From Bacillota bacterium (GTDB lineage: Bacteria > Bacillota > DSM-12270 > Thermacetogeniales > Thermacetogeniaceae), in assembly GCA_029907475.1 (NCBI GenBank), contig JARYLU010000006.1, positions 1-64,000 of the forward strand: 64,000 nucleotides of DNA, written 5' to 3'. Position 1 is the first letter of the stretch. Each line of letters starts with the position of its first letter. A model generated the notes under the pieces. That model was not told the DNA's origin and searched no databases. It saw nothing but the letters and a program-made list of their open reading frames with translations. This document shows, piece after piece, positions 16,615-26,966 of this stretch. The position numbers were made by a program, and so were the translations under genes.

Positions 16615-17754
16615 TTAACCGCAATTTCTCTTCAATTCACCAAGGTAATCGTCGTAAATATAAACAAGCTCCTTATCGAAAAGGGGGCGCTTGAGCTCTA
16701 CGGCCGCCTTTCTGACCCGCGCCAGAATCTCGTTTGCTTCTTCTTCGGTCAGGCTTACTCCGTATTCTTCAAACTTTGCCTTAATTGCATTGGTGCCCGA
16801 GTGTTTCCCAATTACGATCTGGCGCTCCAAGCCTACTTCTTCAGGACAAAAAACCTCATATGTACGCGGGTTTTTCAAGGCGCCGTCGGCGTGAATACCC
16901 GATTCGTGAGCAAACATATTGGAACCTACAATCGGCTTCCAGGCAGGGAGTTCCCGCTTTGAAGCCAGTGAAACGTACTCGGCCAACTCCCGGAATTTCG
17001 CGGTCTTAAAATTAAGATCGATTTCCTCCAGGTATTTTAACGCCATCACCACTTCTTCCAGTGCCGCATTGCCTGCCCGTTCCCCCAACCCGATCACGGT
17101 TACCCCTACCCAGACCGCGCCGGCCCGGACCCCGGCCAGGGCGTTGGCAGTGGCCATACCAAAGTCGTTGTGTGTATGCATTTCCACATCAATTCCAGCT
17201 TTTTCAATCAAATTCTTGACCTGTTCATATGTCGTGAACGGATCGAGGATTCCTACAGTATCGCAAAAGCGTAACCGGTCTGCCCCCACCTCTCTCGCGG
17301 CCCGGGCGAATTCAAGCAAGAAATCAGGGTCCGACCGCGAGGCATCCTCGGCGTTAACCGAAACATAAACCCCATGGCGCTTCGCGAACTGGGCAGCCCC
17401 GATCATGTTCTCGAGCACTTTCTTCCTGGTGCTCCGGAGCTTATGCTCAATGTGAATATCCGAGGTTGAAATCGAGATGGCCACCGCATCTACTCCACAT
17501 TCCAGAGAAGCTTCGATGTCCTTGATTACAGCCCGGTTCCATCCCATAATACTGGCTCGTAAACCTAACTGGCAAATCTCTTTAATGGCCTCTTTCTCAT
17601 GGCCGCCCATGACGGGAATCCCGGCCTCGATCTGGTCAACCCCGATGTCATCAAGCATCCTCGCAATCCGGATTTTTTCGTGGTTGGAAAAGACAACTCC
17701 TGCCGTCTGTTCTCCATCCCGGAGTGTGGTATCCACAATTTTAATATGTTTCAC
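16615..17754 (-). CDS. homocitrate synthase / isopropylmalate synthase / Re-citrate synthase family enzyme
   Basis: This 379-residue DRE-TIM barrel acyltransferase has DTTLRDGEQTAGVVF at 8-22 with the catalytic Arg-Asp. HTHNDFGMATANALAG carries the metal histidines, and GLGERAGNAALEEVVMAL is also present. It lacks the C-terminal LeuA regulatory domain, as in NifV-type homocitrate synthases and related Re-citrate synthases. It condenses acetyl-CoA with a 2-oxo acid. No nif or lysine genes are nearby, while the next genes encode a hydratase and an isocitrate-dehydrogenase-like enzyme. The route therefore may run from oxaloacetate through citrate to 2-oxoglutarate (inference). The start is GTG at 17754 behind GGGGAGGGG. 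Confidence 0.88.
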   Translation of the reverse strand: MKHIKIVDTTLRDGEQTAGVVFSNHEKIRIARMLDDIGVDQIEAGIPVMGGHEKEAIKEICQLGLRASIMGWNRAVIKDIEASLECGVDAVAISISTSDIHIEHKLRSTRKKVLENMIGAAQFAKRHGVYVSVNAEDASRSDPDFLLEFARAAREVGADRLRFCDTVGILDPFTTYEQVKNLIEKAGIDVEMHTHNDFGMATANALAGVRAGAVWVGVTVIGLGERAGNAALEEVVMALKYLEEIDLNFKTAKFRELAEYVSLASKRELPAWKPIVGSNMFAHESGIHADGALKNPRTYEVFCPEEVGLERQIVIGKHSGTNAIKAKFEEYGVSLTEEEANEILARVRKAAVELKRPLFDKELVYIYDDYLGELKRNCG

Positions 17755-17847
17755 GTTTCACCCCTCCCCTTGCTCGAACCAGAAATCACATAAGACACTG
17801 AAGTGCTGTTTTATCCTTGCTAGGCGGCCGCCGTAATTTAAATAATT

Positions 17848-19284
17848 TTACTGGATCTTTTCTTTAATGATTCTGTTGACCGTTTGTGGATTGGCTTTGC
17901 CGCGGGTTGCTTTCATGACCTGCCCAACTAAAAAAGCCAGTGCTTTCTCTTTTCCGTTCCTGTAATCTGTCACTACCCCGGGATGGGCAGCGAGTACTTC
18001 ATCCACTACCCGCCCCAGCTCTTCCTCATCACTGATCTGGATAAGACCCTTCGCTTCGATAATCTCCCGGGCCCTCTTCCCAGTCTGGAACATTTCTTCA
18101 AACACGGCTTTCGCGATCTTGCCGCTGATCGTCCCTTCTTTCAGGAGTTCCAGCATCTCCACCAGGTGAGAAGGCGTCAGCCTTGTTTCTGTTACTTCGA
18201 GATCAAATACTTTCAGAAGACGCAAAAATTCGCCCATCACCCAGTTGCTGACCGTTTTTGGATCCCGGTAAGCGCTCACACATGCCTCGTAAAAATCAGC
18301 GAGCGGGCGCGAGCTCGTCAGCACACCGGCATCGTAAGAGGGAAGGCCGTATTCCTTTATAAAACGCTGCCTGCGGGCCTCGGGAAGTTCGGGCAGCTCT
18401 TCCCTTATGCGGACAACAAAGTCGCGGCCGATCACGATGGGAACAAGATCGGGATCTGGAAAATAACGGTAATCTGACGCCTCCTCTTTCGTCCGCATTG
18501 CCACGGTTGTCCCCTCGGCTTCGTTCCATGCCCGGGTTTCGCGGACAACGCGGTCCCCGGCGCCCCAAATTGCACACTGCCGTTCCATTTCCGCACCCAG
18601 CGCACGGTAAACGGCACGAAAAGAATTCATATTTTTGATTTCCGTTTTCGGGTTTAAAATATCTGTTCCAGAGGGGCGAACCGAAATATTGGCATCGCAC
18701 CGGAGCGAACCCTCTTCCATTTTGCAATCAGAGACATCGATGTACTGTAAAATGGCCTTCAGTTTTTCGAGGAAGGCCCGCGCCTCCTCCGGCGATCTGA
18801 GATCGGGTTCCGTCACTATTTCCAGCAACGGCACTCCCGACCGGTTCGTGTCTACCAGAGAGTAATCCGCCTTCTCCCCCTCTCCGTGGATCAGTTTTCC
18901 CGCATCCTCCTCCATGTGAACTCGCGTGATTCCAATCCGCCTCCGGACTCCGTTCACCTCTAAATCAAGGTAGCCGTTCCGGCAGAGGGGAAGATCATAC
19001 TGGGAAATCTGATAGTTTTTTGGCAAGTCCGGGTAAAAATAATTTTTCCGGTCAAACTTGCTGAAAGAAGCTATCTCACAGTTTAAAGCCAGCCCTGTTC
19101 GTACAGCGTACTCCAAGACCGCTTGATTCAAAACAGGAAGCACCCCGGGTAGCCCCAAACAGATAGGGCAAACGTTGGTGTTCGGCTCGCTCCCGAAAAC
19201 ATTGGGGCAATTACAGAAAGCCTTGGATCTCGTGCGCAGTTCCACATGAACCTCAAGACCGATCACTGCCTCGTATTCAGGCAC
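17848..19284 (-). CDS. gatB: aspartyl/glutamyl-tRNA(Asn/Gln) amidotransferase subunit B
   Basis: This is a 478-residue GatB, the tRNA-binding and kinase-like subunit that activates mis-acylated Glu-tRNA(Gln) or Asp-tRNA(Asn). Hallmarks are [15 protein letters not shown] at the start, [15 protein letters not shown] with nearby metal cysteines (CNCPN, CPIC), [19 protein letters not shown], and a C-terminal YqeY-like domain ending in [16 protein letters not shown] at 19284 starts one base after the gatA stop. A longer frame reaches 19317 but would overlap gatA. It is the last gene of the gatC-gatA-gatB operon. Confidence 0.95.
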   Translation of the reverse strand: MPEYEAVIGLEVHVELRTRSKAFCNCPNVFGSEPNTNVCPICLGLPGVLPVLNQAVLEYAVRTGLALNCEIASFSKFDRKNYFYPDLPKNYQISQYDLPLCRNGYLDLEVNGVRRRIGITRVHMEEDAGKLIHGEGEKADYSLVDTNRSGVPLLEIVTEPDLRSPEEARAFLEKLKAILQYIDVSDCKMEEGSLRCDANISVRPSGTDILNPKTEIKNMNSFRAVYRALGAEMERQCAIWGAGDRVVRETRAWNEAEGTTVAMRTKEEASDYRYFPDPDLVPIVIGRDFVVRIREELPELPEARRQRFIKEYGLPSYDAGVLTSSRPLADFYEACVSAYRDPKTVSNWVMGEFLRLLKVFDLEVTETRLTPSHLVEMLELLKEGTISGKIAKAVFEEMFQTGKRAREIIEAKGLIQISDEEELGRVVDEVLAAHPGVVTDYRNGKEKALAFLVGQVMKATRGKANPQTVNRIIKEKIQ

Positions 19285-19285
19285 A

Positions 19286-20815
19286 TTACTTCCCCCCTCT
19301 TGACATTTCCCGGGCATGTGCGAGGCCTTTTTCCGCCGCCTCCCCTTTTAAACGAGGCCTTGCCAGGTGGTAAGGTTTACTCTGTTCAAAAGCATGGGCT
19401 ACCTTCAGGAGAGTCCCTTCACCAAAAGCAGGTGCCATGATTTGAAGCCCAACAGGCAAACCTTCTACGAAGCCGCATGGGAGCGAAAGAGCAGGAATTC
19501 CTGCCAGGTTGACCGGAATCGTATAGACATCGGAAAGATACATCACCAGTGGATTTCCGGCTTTTTCTCCAAACCGGAAAGGTGGTGTGGGAGAAGTCGG
19601 AGAAACAACGACATCAAACTGGTCAAACAGCCGGTTGAAGTCCTGCTTGATGAGAGTGCGGAGCTTCAATGCCTTTAAGTAATAGGCATCGTAATATCCA
19701 GAACTCAAGGCATAGGTGCCCAGCATAATTCGCCTCTTTACTTCGGGCCCGAACCCCTCACTCCGGGTTCGCATGTACATCTCCAGAAGATCGTAATTCC
19801 CCCCTTTTTCCGGGGTAGCGCGGAACCCGTAGCGGACTCCGTCGTAACGCGCCAGGTTCGAGCTGGCTTCGGCAGGAGCGATAATATAATAACACGGTAG
19901 AGCATATTCGGCATGGGGAAAAGAACATTCTTCAACAACCGCCCCCAGTTGTGCCAGTTGATTAACTGCAGCCTGAACAACCTCTTTTACCCCGGGGTCC
20001 AGGCCCTCCCCAAAAAACTCACGGGGTACCCCAACTTTTACACCTTTGATGTCCGATGCAAGGTAAGAGGTGTAATCGGGAACCGGACCGGGTACGGACG
20101 TGGAATCAAGCGGATCATGACCCGCAATCGCATTCAGCACCAGCGCACAGTCCCGTACATCTTTTGTGAGGGGCCCAATCTGGTCGAGGGAAGAAGCGAA
20201 AGCCACCAGTCCGAAGCGGGAAACAAGCCCGTAAGTGGGTTTCAAACCTACAATCCCACAAAAAGAGGCCGGCTGTCTGATTGACCCTCCCGTATCAGAA
20301 CCCAAGGCATAAACGGCTTCCCCTGCGGCCACGGCTGCTGCCGCTCCCCCACTGGAACCACCCGGTACACAATCCAGGTTCCAGGGGTTACGCGTTTGGA
20401 AGAAAGCCGAAGTCTCCGTCGAGGAACCCATCGCAAATTCGTCCATGTTCAATTTCCCGGTAAAAACGGCTCCGGCGGCAGCCAGTTTTTCCACTACTGT
20501 GGCACTGTAGGGAGGAACAAAGTTCTCCAGCATCCGGGAGGAACAAGTAGTGCGTACTCCCCGTGTGCAGAAGTTATCTTTCAGCCCTGCCGGAATTCCC
20601 GCAAGAGGACCTGCTCCCTTTCCTTCCCGCTTTTCCCCGTCAATCCCCCTTGCCTTCTGATAAGCCGCTTCCTCCGTAACAGTCACGTATGCCCGAACCT
20701 GGTCCTCAACCGCGTGAATTCGTTCGAAAACCGAACGCGTAATTTCCTCCGCGGAAATCTCGTTCTTTTTTAGCATTTCGGCCAGCTCGTGCGCCGTCAA
20801 CTGGAAAAGCTCCAT
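19286..20815 (-). CDS. gatA: aspartyl/glutamyl-tRNA(Asn/Gln) amidotransferase subunit A
   Basis: This 509-residue amidase-signature enzyme releases ammonia from glutamine for tRNA amidation. The Ser-cisSer-Lys triad regions are visible: Lys in [15 protein letters not shown], the serine-rich [22 protein letters not shown], and [15 protein letters not shown] place the start at ATG 20815, eight bases after GGAG. A TTG at 20821 is too close to that site. The ammonia product is channelled to GatB. It is part of the gatCAB operon, with a 15-base gap to gatC. Confidence 0.95.
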   Translation of the reverse strand: MELFQLTAHELAEMLKKNEISAEEITRSVFERIHAVEDQVRAYVTVTEEAAYQKARGIDGEKREGKGAGPLAGIPAGLKDNFCTRGVRTTCSSRMLENFVPPYSATVVEKLAAAGAVFTGKLNMDEFAMGSSTETSAFFQTRNPWNLDCVPGGSSGGAAAAVAAGEAVYALGSDTGGSIRQPASFCGIVGLKPTYGLVSRFGLVAFASSLDQIGPLTKDVRDCALVLNAIAGHDPLDSTSVPGPVPDYTSYLASDIKGVKVGVPREFFGEGLDPGVKEVVQAAVNQLAQLGAVVEECSFPHAEYALPCYYIIAPAEASSNLARYDGVRYGFRATPEKGGNYDLLEMYMRTRSEGFGPEVKRRIMLGTYALSSGYYDAYYLKALKLRTLIKQDFNRLFDQFDVVVSPTSPTPPFRFGEKAGNPLVMYLSDVYTIPVNLAGIPALSLPCGFVEGLPVGLQIMAPAFGEGTLLKVAHAFEQSKPYHLARPRLKGEAAEKGLAHAREMSRGGK

Positions 20816-20830
20816 TGCCAAAACTCCTTT

Positions 20831-21115
20831 TTAAAGAATGCGCGGAACTTTAAAATAACCCGCTACCCGCTCCGGGGCATTTCTCAAGACCTCTTCCCGG
20901 AGAAGAGACTCTCTTGCCTTATCAGGCCGGGAAACATTCTGAAGGGGCAGGACGTGGTAGGTAGGATCTACATTGTTTGTGTCAAGACGGTTGAGCATTT
21001 CCGCGTACTCCAGAATAGAACTTAATTGCGCGCGAAATCGTTCCTTTTCTTCCTCCTTTAAGTCAAGGCGCGCGAGCAGTGCAACGTGCTCGACTTCCTC
21101 CCTGCTCAATTTCAT
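20831..21115 (-). CDS. gatC: aspartyl/glutamyl-tRNA(Asn/Gln) amidotransferase subunit C
   Basis: This 94-residue GatC belt protein wraps and stabilises the GatA-GatB interface. It has the typical N-terminus KLSREEVEHVALLARLDL, the central LSSILEYAEMLNRLDT, and PTYHVLPLQNVSRPD with the conserved arginine-proline-aspartate near the end. It is the first gene of the operon. ATG at 21115 follows AGGAGGT by nine bases. A strong promoter lies upstream at 21190-21218, between the gene and an insertion sequence. Confidence 0.95.
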   Translation of the reverse strand: MKLSREEVEHVALLARLDLKEEEKERFRAQLSSILEYAEMLNRLDTNNVDPTYHVLPLQNVSRPDKARESLLREEVLRNAPERVAGYFKVPRIL

Positions 21116-21130
21116 CTTTCACTTACCTCC

Positions 21131-21155
21131 TAAAGAGGCCGTAAAAACCCTCTTT
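21131..21155 (-). promoter_or_regulatory. small hairpin in the gatC leader
   Basis: In the leader RNA, AAAGAGG and CCTCTTT can pair over 7 bases around a 10-base loop, and the 3' arm lies directly before the AGGAGGT ribosome site of gatC. It could mask or present that site. It is short, and may be fortuitous. Confidence 0.25.
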
Positions 21156-21189
21156 ATATTGTAAATTTGAGTGCCTACTACATGCCTAA

Positions 21190-21218
21190 ATTATAACAGA
21201 ATGGCCAATACCCCGCAA
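21190..21218 (-). promoter_or_regulatory. promoter of the gatCAB operon
   Basis: On the minus strand there is TTGCGG (-35, 21213-21218), a 17-base spacer, and a perfect TATAAT (-10, 21190-21195). Transcription should start near 21183, giving a leader of about 65 bases before gatC. The insertion sequence ends 17 bases upstream of the -35 box, so the promoter is intact. Confidence 0.7.
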
Positions 21219-21224
21219 CTTTCT

Positions 21225-21234
21225 CCCCATAAAT
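21225..21234. repeat. left 10-base target-site duplication of the insertion sequence
   Basis: CCCCATAAAT here is repeated exactly at 23140-23149, on the other side of the transposase gene and immediately outside the imperfect inverted ends. That is what a duplicated target looks like. Confidence 0.7.
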
Positions 21235-23139
21235 GATGCTGTCAAGTAAAAGTAGGTCGTTCCCTGTAACCACCAAAGCAACTCAGCCAGATTAAATTTT
21301 AGAACCAAAACATGAATCAAAAAGATTAAAACATACGGTTGGCGGCCTTGACTGCTACCCATGCATGGTCTAACAAAATATGCCGACCAAGCAAGGGAAC
21401 GCGCCTACAGCGTGGCATATCCGCCGCCTCTCCTGTTATACCATGCACAGGGGGCCCGCTTTCCATAACGCTTTCCATCACGATGGATGCCCAAAAGGAA
21501 CATCCAAGGCCTGCCGGAAATATGTCTTAAAAAAGCCAGTCTAAAGTGAGCCGGCTAATCAAAAAAGCCAACTCTCGGGTTCTCTGGTCGGGTCCATAGG
21601 CTGCCGGGAGAGATGCCCGGAGCCAATCCGCAGGATCTTTTTTATCCAGGCCGTCCGTTTGTCTCCTGGCCCAGTAGCCATTTTGAACAGGCACCGGCTC
21701 CTTTCCCAGGGATAGAGGCGGCCCGGGAAGGTTGAGCATTTTGCTAAGATCACCGTTTCTCTTTGCGCAGCGGATGTGGGCAAGGTGATCTGCCCCGCTT
21801 ACCGACCAGGAAGCCCCCAGGTGTTTAAAGCGCCGGGCAATGGTGTGCCCCACGTTTGGTTCGATTACCCCCAGGCCCCGGGCCGGGGAAGGACAGGGGC
21901 AGGCTCGCTCCCGCCAGTCAGTGATTCCCTCCCAGACGCTGTTGATGAGGCTCTGAAAAGCTTTTAGTTTTTCTTTTCTGGTTTCGTTGGGTTCTGCGAT
22001 GATCAATGTTCCCAGCAACAGATTAAAAGCGGCCCGGTCGTTGGCTTTAAGGGTTTCTTTGATTTTTCCCCTCAACCTGGGGTCAAACAGGCTGGTCAGA
22101 TCTCTTTGCAAGTGAAAACGGCAGTATTGATATTCGGCCCCCAGGAGATCGGCGCCTTCCCGGATCCAATCGGAACCGTCTCCGGCGATGATTTTTCTGG
22201 AACACCCGTCGAGATCGTAGACCCGGCTCAAGTGACGTTCTAAAGCAGCCCAAAACTCTTCTCCCGTCCCGTGGTAAACAAAGTAAGTGGGGTTAATCAG
22301 TCTCGCCCTGCCGTGGGGACCTTCCTCCCATCCTTCATAAATCACCGCTGTTTTTAATTCAAAGCGTTTCTCCTGGCTTTTAGATCTACGCTGCCGCCTG
22401 ATCATCACCCCGTCCACCTCGATGATTAACAAGGGGACGATACGGGATCCGGTATTGTCCAAAGCAGTTTCTCCATCCCACTTTTTGAGGTGCTCACCGG
22501 CCACCTGTACATCCTGGTGGATGGTCTCGTGACTGATGCTTACCCCTAAAGCTTGGCTTAAGGTTTCGGCAGCCTTCCGGTAGGTTTGCTCGGCGGCCAG
22601 CATCACCGCTATTTCGTTTAGCCGGGGAGAGATGTGGACTTTTGCCGGTATGCCGAGCAGTTCATCTAACAAAAAGGCATAGGCATAAGCTCCACTTAAG
22701 GTGCGCTTTTTGTAGTAGCGTCTTCGGTAGGTGAGCACCCCTAAGGTCGTTTCGAGGGTACGCTTCCTGATCTTAACAACTTCCCATCCCTCCCGTTCTG
22801 CAGAGTAGAGGATGAGGTGATCGAGATGCTCTAAAAATGTGGCGAGCATTTGCATTAAATAGTCCCGGGCAATGGCAAAAAGCTCTTTTTCTAAGGTATT
22901 GAAATTTATTTTGCCAGCGAGTACACTTTTAATCAGAGTACTCACCCTCTTTTCTTGCAGCCAAGGGCTTTCTTTCAGATAGTCAGCAGCTGCCTGGATG
23001 GAGGGGGCAGTATTCACCAGAAGAAACCTCCTTTGTGGTTTTGGCTGGATTGCATTGGAGGTTTTCTTCTTTTCTCCAGGAAAAACTCCTTCTTTTCTCC
23101 CTGGAATTACTGGTGATACCTACACTTATTTTACAGCTA
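21235..23139 (-). mobile_element. complete insertion sequence of ISLre2 type, about 1.9 kb
   Basis: The element carries one full-length transposase gene. Its ends form an imperfect inverted repeat: GCTGTCAAGTAAAAGTAGGT at 21238-21257 against the complement of 23118-23137, with 16 of 20 positions agreeing. Both ends are bordered by the direct repeat CCCCATAAAT. Intact ends, matching flanks and an open transposase frame indicate a relatively recent insertion, possibly still active. It landed between ligA and gatCAB without breaking a gene. About 270 bases between the left end and the transposase stop hold no gene. Confidence 0.75.
21527..23017 (-). CDS. ISLre2 family (UPF0236) transposase
   Basis: This 496-residue protein has the layout of the ISLre2/UPF0236 family. 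The N-terminal half includes EREGWEVVKIRKRTLETTLG and LTYRRRYYKKR, followed by LLDELLGIPAKVHISPRLNEIA. The catalytic core has LLIIEVDGVMIRRQR (first acidic residue), IIAGDGSDWIREGA (second) and YQYCRFHLQRDL. The start is GTG at 23017, nine bases after AAAGGAGG. Length matches full-size relatives and no internal stop is present, so it should be functional. It moves the surrounding element by cut and paste or a related mechanism (family knowledge limited). Confidence 0.9.
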   Translation of the reverse strand: MNTAPSIQAAADYLKESPWLQEKRVSTLIKSVLAGKINFNTLEKELFAIARDYLMQMLATFLEHLDHLILYSAEREGWEVVKIRKRTLETTLGVLTYRRRYYKKRTLSGAYAYAFLLDELLGIPAKVHISPRLNEIAVMLAAEQTYRKAAETLSQALGVSISHETIHQDVQVAGEHLKKWDGETALDNTGSRIVPLLIIEVDGVMIRRQRRSKSQEKRFELKTAVIYEGWEEGPHGRARLINPTYFVYHGTGEEFWAALERHLSRVYDLDGCSRKIIAGDGSDWIREGADLLGAEYQYCRFHLQRDLTSLFDPRLRGKIKETLKANDRAAFNLLLGTLIIAEPNETRKEKLKAFQSLINSVWEGITDWRERACPCPSPARGLGVIEPNVGHTIARRFKHLGASWSVSGADHLAHIRCAKRNGDLSKMLNLPGPPLSLGKEPVPVQNGYWARRQTDGLDKKDPADWLRASLPAAYGPDQRTRELAFLISRLTLDWLF

Positions 23140-23149
23140 CCCCATAAAT
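23140..23149. repeat. right 10-base target-site duplication of the insertion sequence
   Basis: This exact copy of CCCCATAAAT also lies at 21225-21234 and marks the right border of the inserted element. Removing the element with one copy would rejoin the gatC upstream region to the ligA terminator region. Confidence 0.7.
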
Positions 23150-23152
23150 TGC

Positions 23153-23198
23153 AAAAAGCCGTTGACCGGTCTGAAAATAAGCGGCTGTACGGCCTTTT
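23153..23198. terminator. candidate terminator downstream of ligA
   Basis: AAAAAGCCGT and ACGGCCTTTT can pair over ten positions with one mismatch around a long internal segment. On the minus strand the stem is followed by a run of T, as expected for the end of ligA transcripts. The long loop lowers confidence. Confidence 0.4.
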
Positions 23199-23282
23199 AA
23201 CCCGCTCAGCATCTGGCGCCTGGAGGTGTTGGATATAGTCAAGCAGGCGGGCAATCTGTCTGGATGTGATATGAAAGGGGGA

Positions 23283-25292
<2,010 letters not shown>

Positions 25293-25403
25293 CTAACAGA
25301 CCCCCCTTTTGGTGCCAGGCACCAGGGAGAATTTGCCAGGTTCCGGCACCAGGATAGTTCGGTTGAATCTGCAGTACCTGCCGCCGGTTGCCACTGATTA
25401 CTT

Positions 25404-26744
25404 CTAATGAAGAGCGGCAAGCCGTGCCAGGGGGGGAACAACCTGTTTTTTGCGGGACATCACCCCGGGAAGAAAGATCCGGTTGTTACGAACCTCCTGC
25501 CCGAAAGCCTCCGCCACAAAGTTTTCCCCCGGTCCCGCCACGAGCAGCTCGGTACCTTCCTGAGTAATATCCGTCAACATCATCAGGACTAAAAAATACC
25601 CCTGTTCTCGCGCCAGCCCCTCCATCTCTTGCAATAAATTCTGCTTAACAGCTTCCAGGCCGGCTGTTCCGATCGCTTCTACCTGCCCGATCCCCACCTT
25701 TAAATTACCCAAATGAAACTCTTTAAAATCTTCGTTTAAAATCTCACTTGCGGGGCGTTCGGCAAGAGCGGAGCCGGCCCGAAAAATTTCGTACCCAAAT
25801 GTTTCCAGCTTCAGGCCTGCCAGTTCGCTTAAAGACAGGGCAACAGCGCGGTCGCGGGGAGTACAGGTGGGAGACTTAAAGATGACCGTGTCGGAAAGGA
25901 TCCCGGCACAGAGCAAACCCGCAGCCAGGGAAGATGGTTTCCTTCCCTGCTCCTGGTAAATCGCGCCGATAATCGTGCAGGTGCTTCCCACGGGCTCACA
26001 GCGGAAATAAAGGGGCTCTCCGGTCTGGACATCTCCCAACCGGTGATGGTCGATAATCTCTAAAACTTCAGCCTGCTCGATTCCCGCGACGGCCTGGGCG
26101 CGCTCATTGTGGTCCACCAGGATCACCTGCTTCCGCCTCAGGGCCAGGAGGTCGTAGCGTGCTACCATCCCCAGCAGGCGGTCATGCTCGTCCACAACGG
26201 GATAATTCCGAAATCTGGTTTCCAGCATGACCCTTTTCACCTGATCCGCCAGTTCTTCTTCATGAAAGGAAACAATCCCCTCACTCTTCATGAGGTTTTT
26301 AACGGGAGTTGCCAGGATCGCGCGCGCCCGGGATGCGCTTCCCTTTAAATCTTCGAGTCCCAGCTCTACCAAAAGGTGATGCGCCAGATCACCAATGGTA
26401 AGGATCCCTAGCAGACGCCCCCGGGGATCAACCACCGGCAGGGTTTTAATCTGGTGTTCCCGCATCAGCTTTCCGGCATCCTGGAGGGTGGTTTCCGGGG
26501 TGCAGCTGGCGATCTTGCGCCGGAGCATATCGGTAACGCGCGGGCGCACTTCTTCCACAAGGACAGGCGGTTCCACCCCGAAATGGTCTAAAACAAAGGC
26601 CGTCTCGCGGTTAATTGGGCCCACCCGCCCTGCCCGCGCCCGGCCTACCCCCAGGGCCTGCTTTAATTCGGCATAGGCAAGGGCCGCGCAAATGGCATCG
26701 GTATCGGGATTGCGGTGTCCTAAGATCCAAATCGGTTTCTCCAT
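25404..26744 (-). CDS. manganese-dependent inorganic pyrophosphatase with two CBS domains
   Basis: This 446-residue family II pyrophosphatase hydrolyses PPi to two phosphates. The DHH core begins with GHRNPDTDAICAALAYA (metal ligands His and Asp) and resumes with ILVDHNERAQ, LEIIDHHRLGD and a DHHA2 domain ending in RNNRIFLPGVMSRKKQVVP. Two CBS domains are inserted at about residues 70-200 (KIASCTPETTLQDAG, then NYPVVDEHDRLLG). In this subclass CBS domains bind adenine nucleotides and tune activity. No DRTGG domain is present. It stands as a single gene after a 220-base gap. Confidence 0.93.
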   Translation of the reverse strand: MEKPIWILGHRNPDTDAICAALAYAELKQALGVGRARAGRVGPINRETAFVLDHFGVEPPVLVEEVRPRVTDMLRRKIASCTPETTLQDAGKLMREHQIKTLPVVDPRGRLLGILTIGDLAHHLLVELGLEDLKGSASRARAILATPVKNLMKSEGIVSFHEEELADQVKRVMLETRFRNYPVVDEHDRLLGMVARYDLLALRRKQVILVDHNERAQAVAGIEQAEVLEIIDHHRLGDVQTGEPLYFRCEPVGSTCTIIGAIYQEQGRKPSSLAAGLLCAGILSDTVIFKSPTCTPRDRAVALSLSELAGLKLETFGYEIFRAGSALAERPASEILNEDFKEFHLGNLKVGIGQVEAIGTAGLEAVKQNLLQEMEGLAREQGYFLVLMMLTDITQEGTELLVAGPGENFVAEAFGQEVRNNRIFLPGVMSRKKQVVPPLARLAALH

Positions 26745-26966
26745 TAAAATATCTCTCCATTTCTTCCGCCCAACTTCACGTTTTTAAATTTAAATGAACC
26801 TTATATTTACGAGAGCCGTCTGATGGTCCGTCTTTAAAACGTCTCACGGATGGTACGTGTACTGGAAAATTGAGCGGGTCCGCCTTAGATGTCGGCATCG
26901 GGTGAAGGACCGGGAAAGCAAGAACCGCCAGGAAGCCCGGGTACAGGTGTCAGGAAAAAATAGTGG

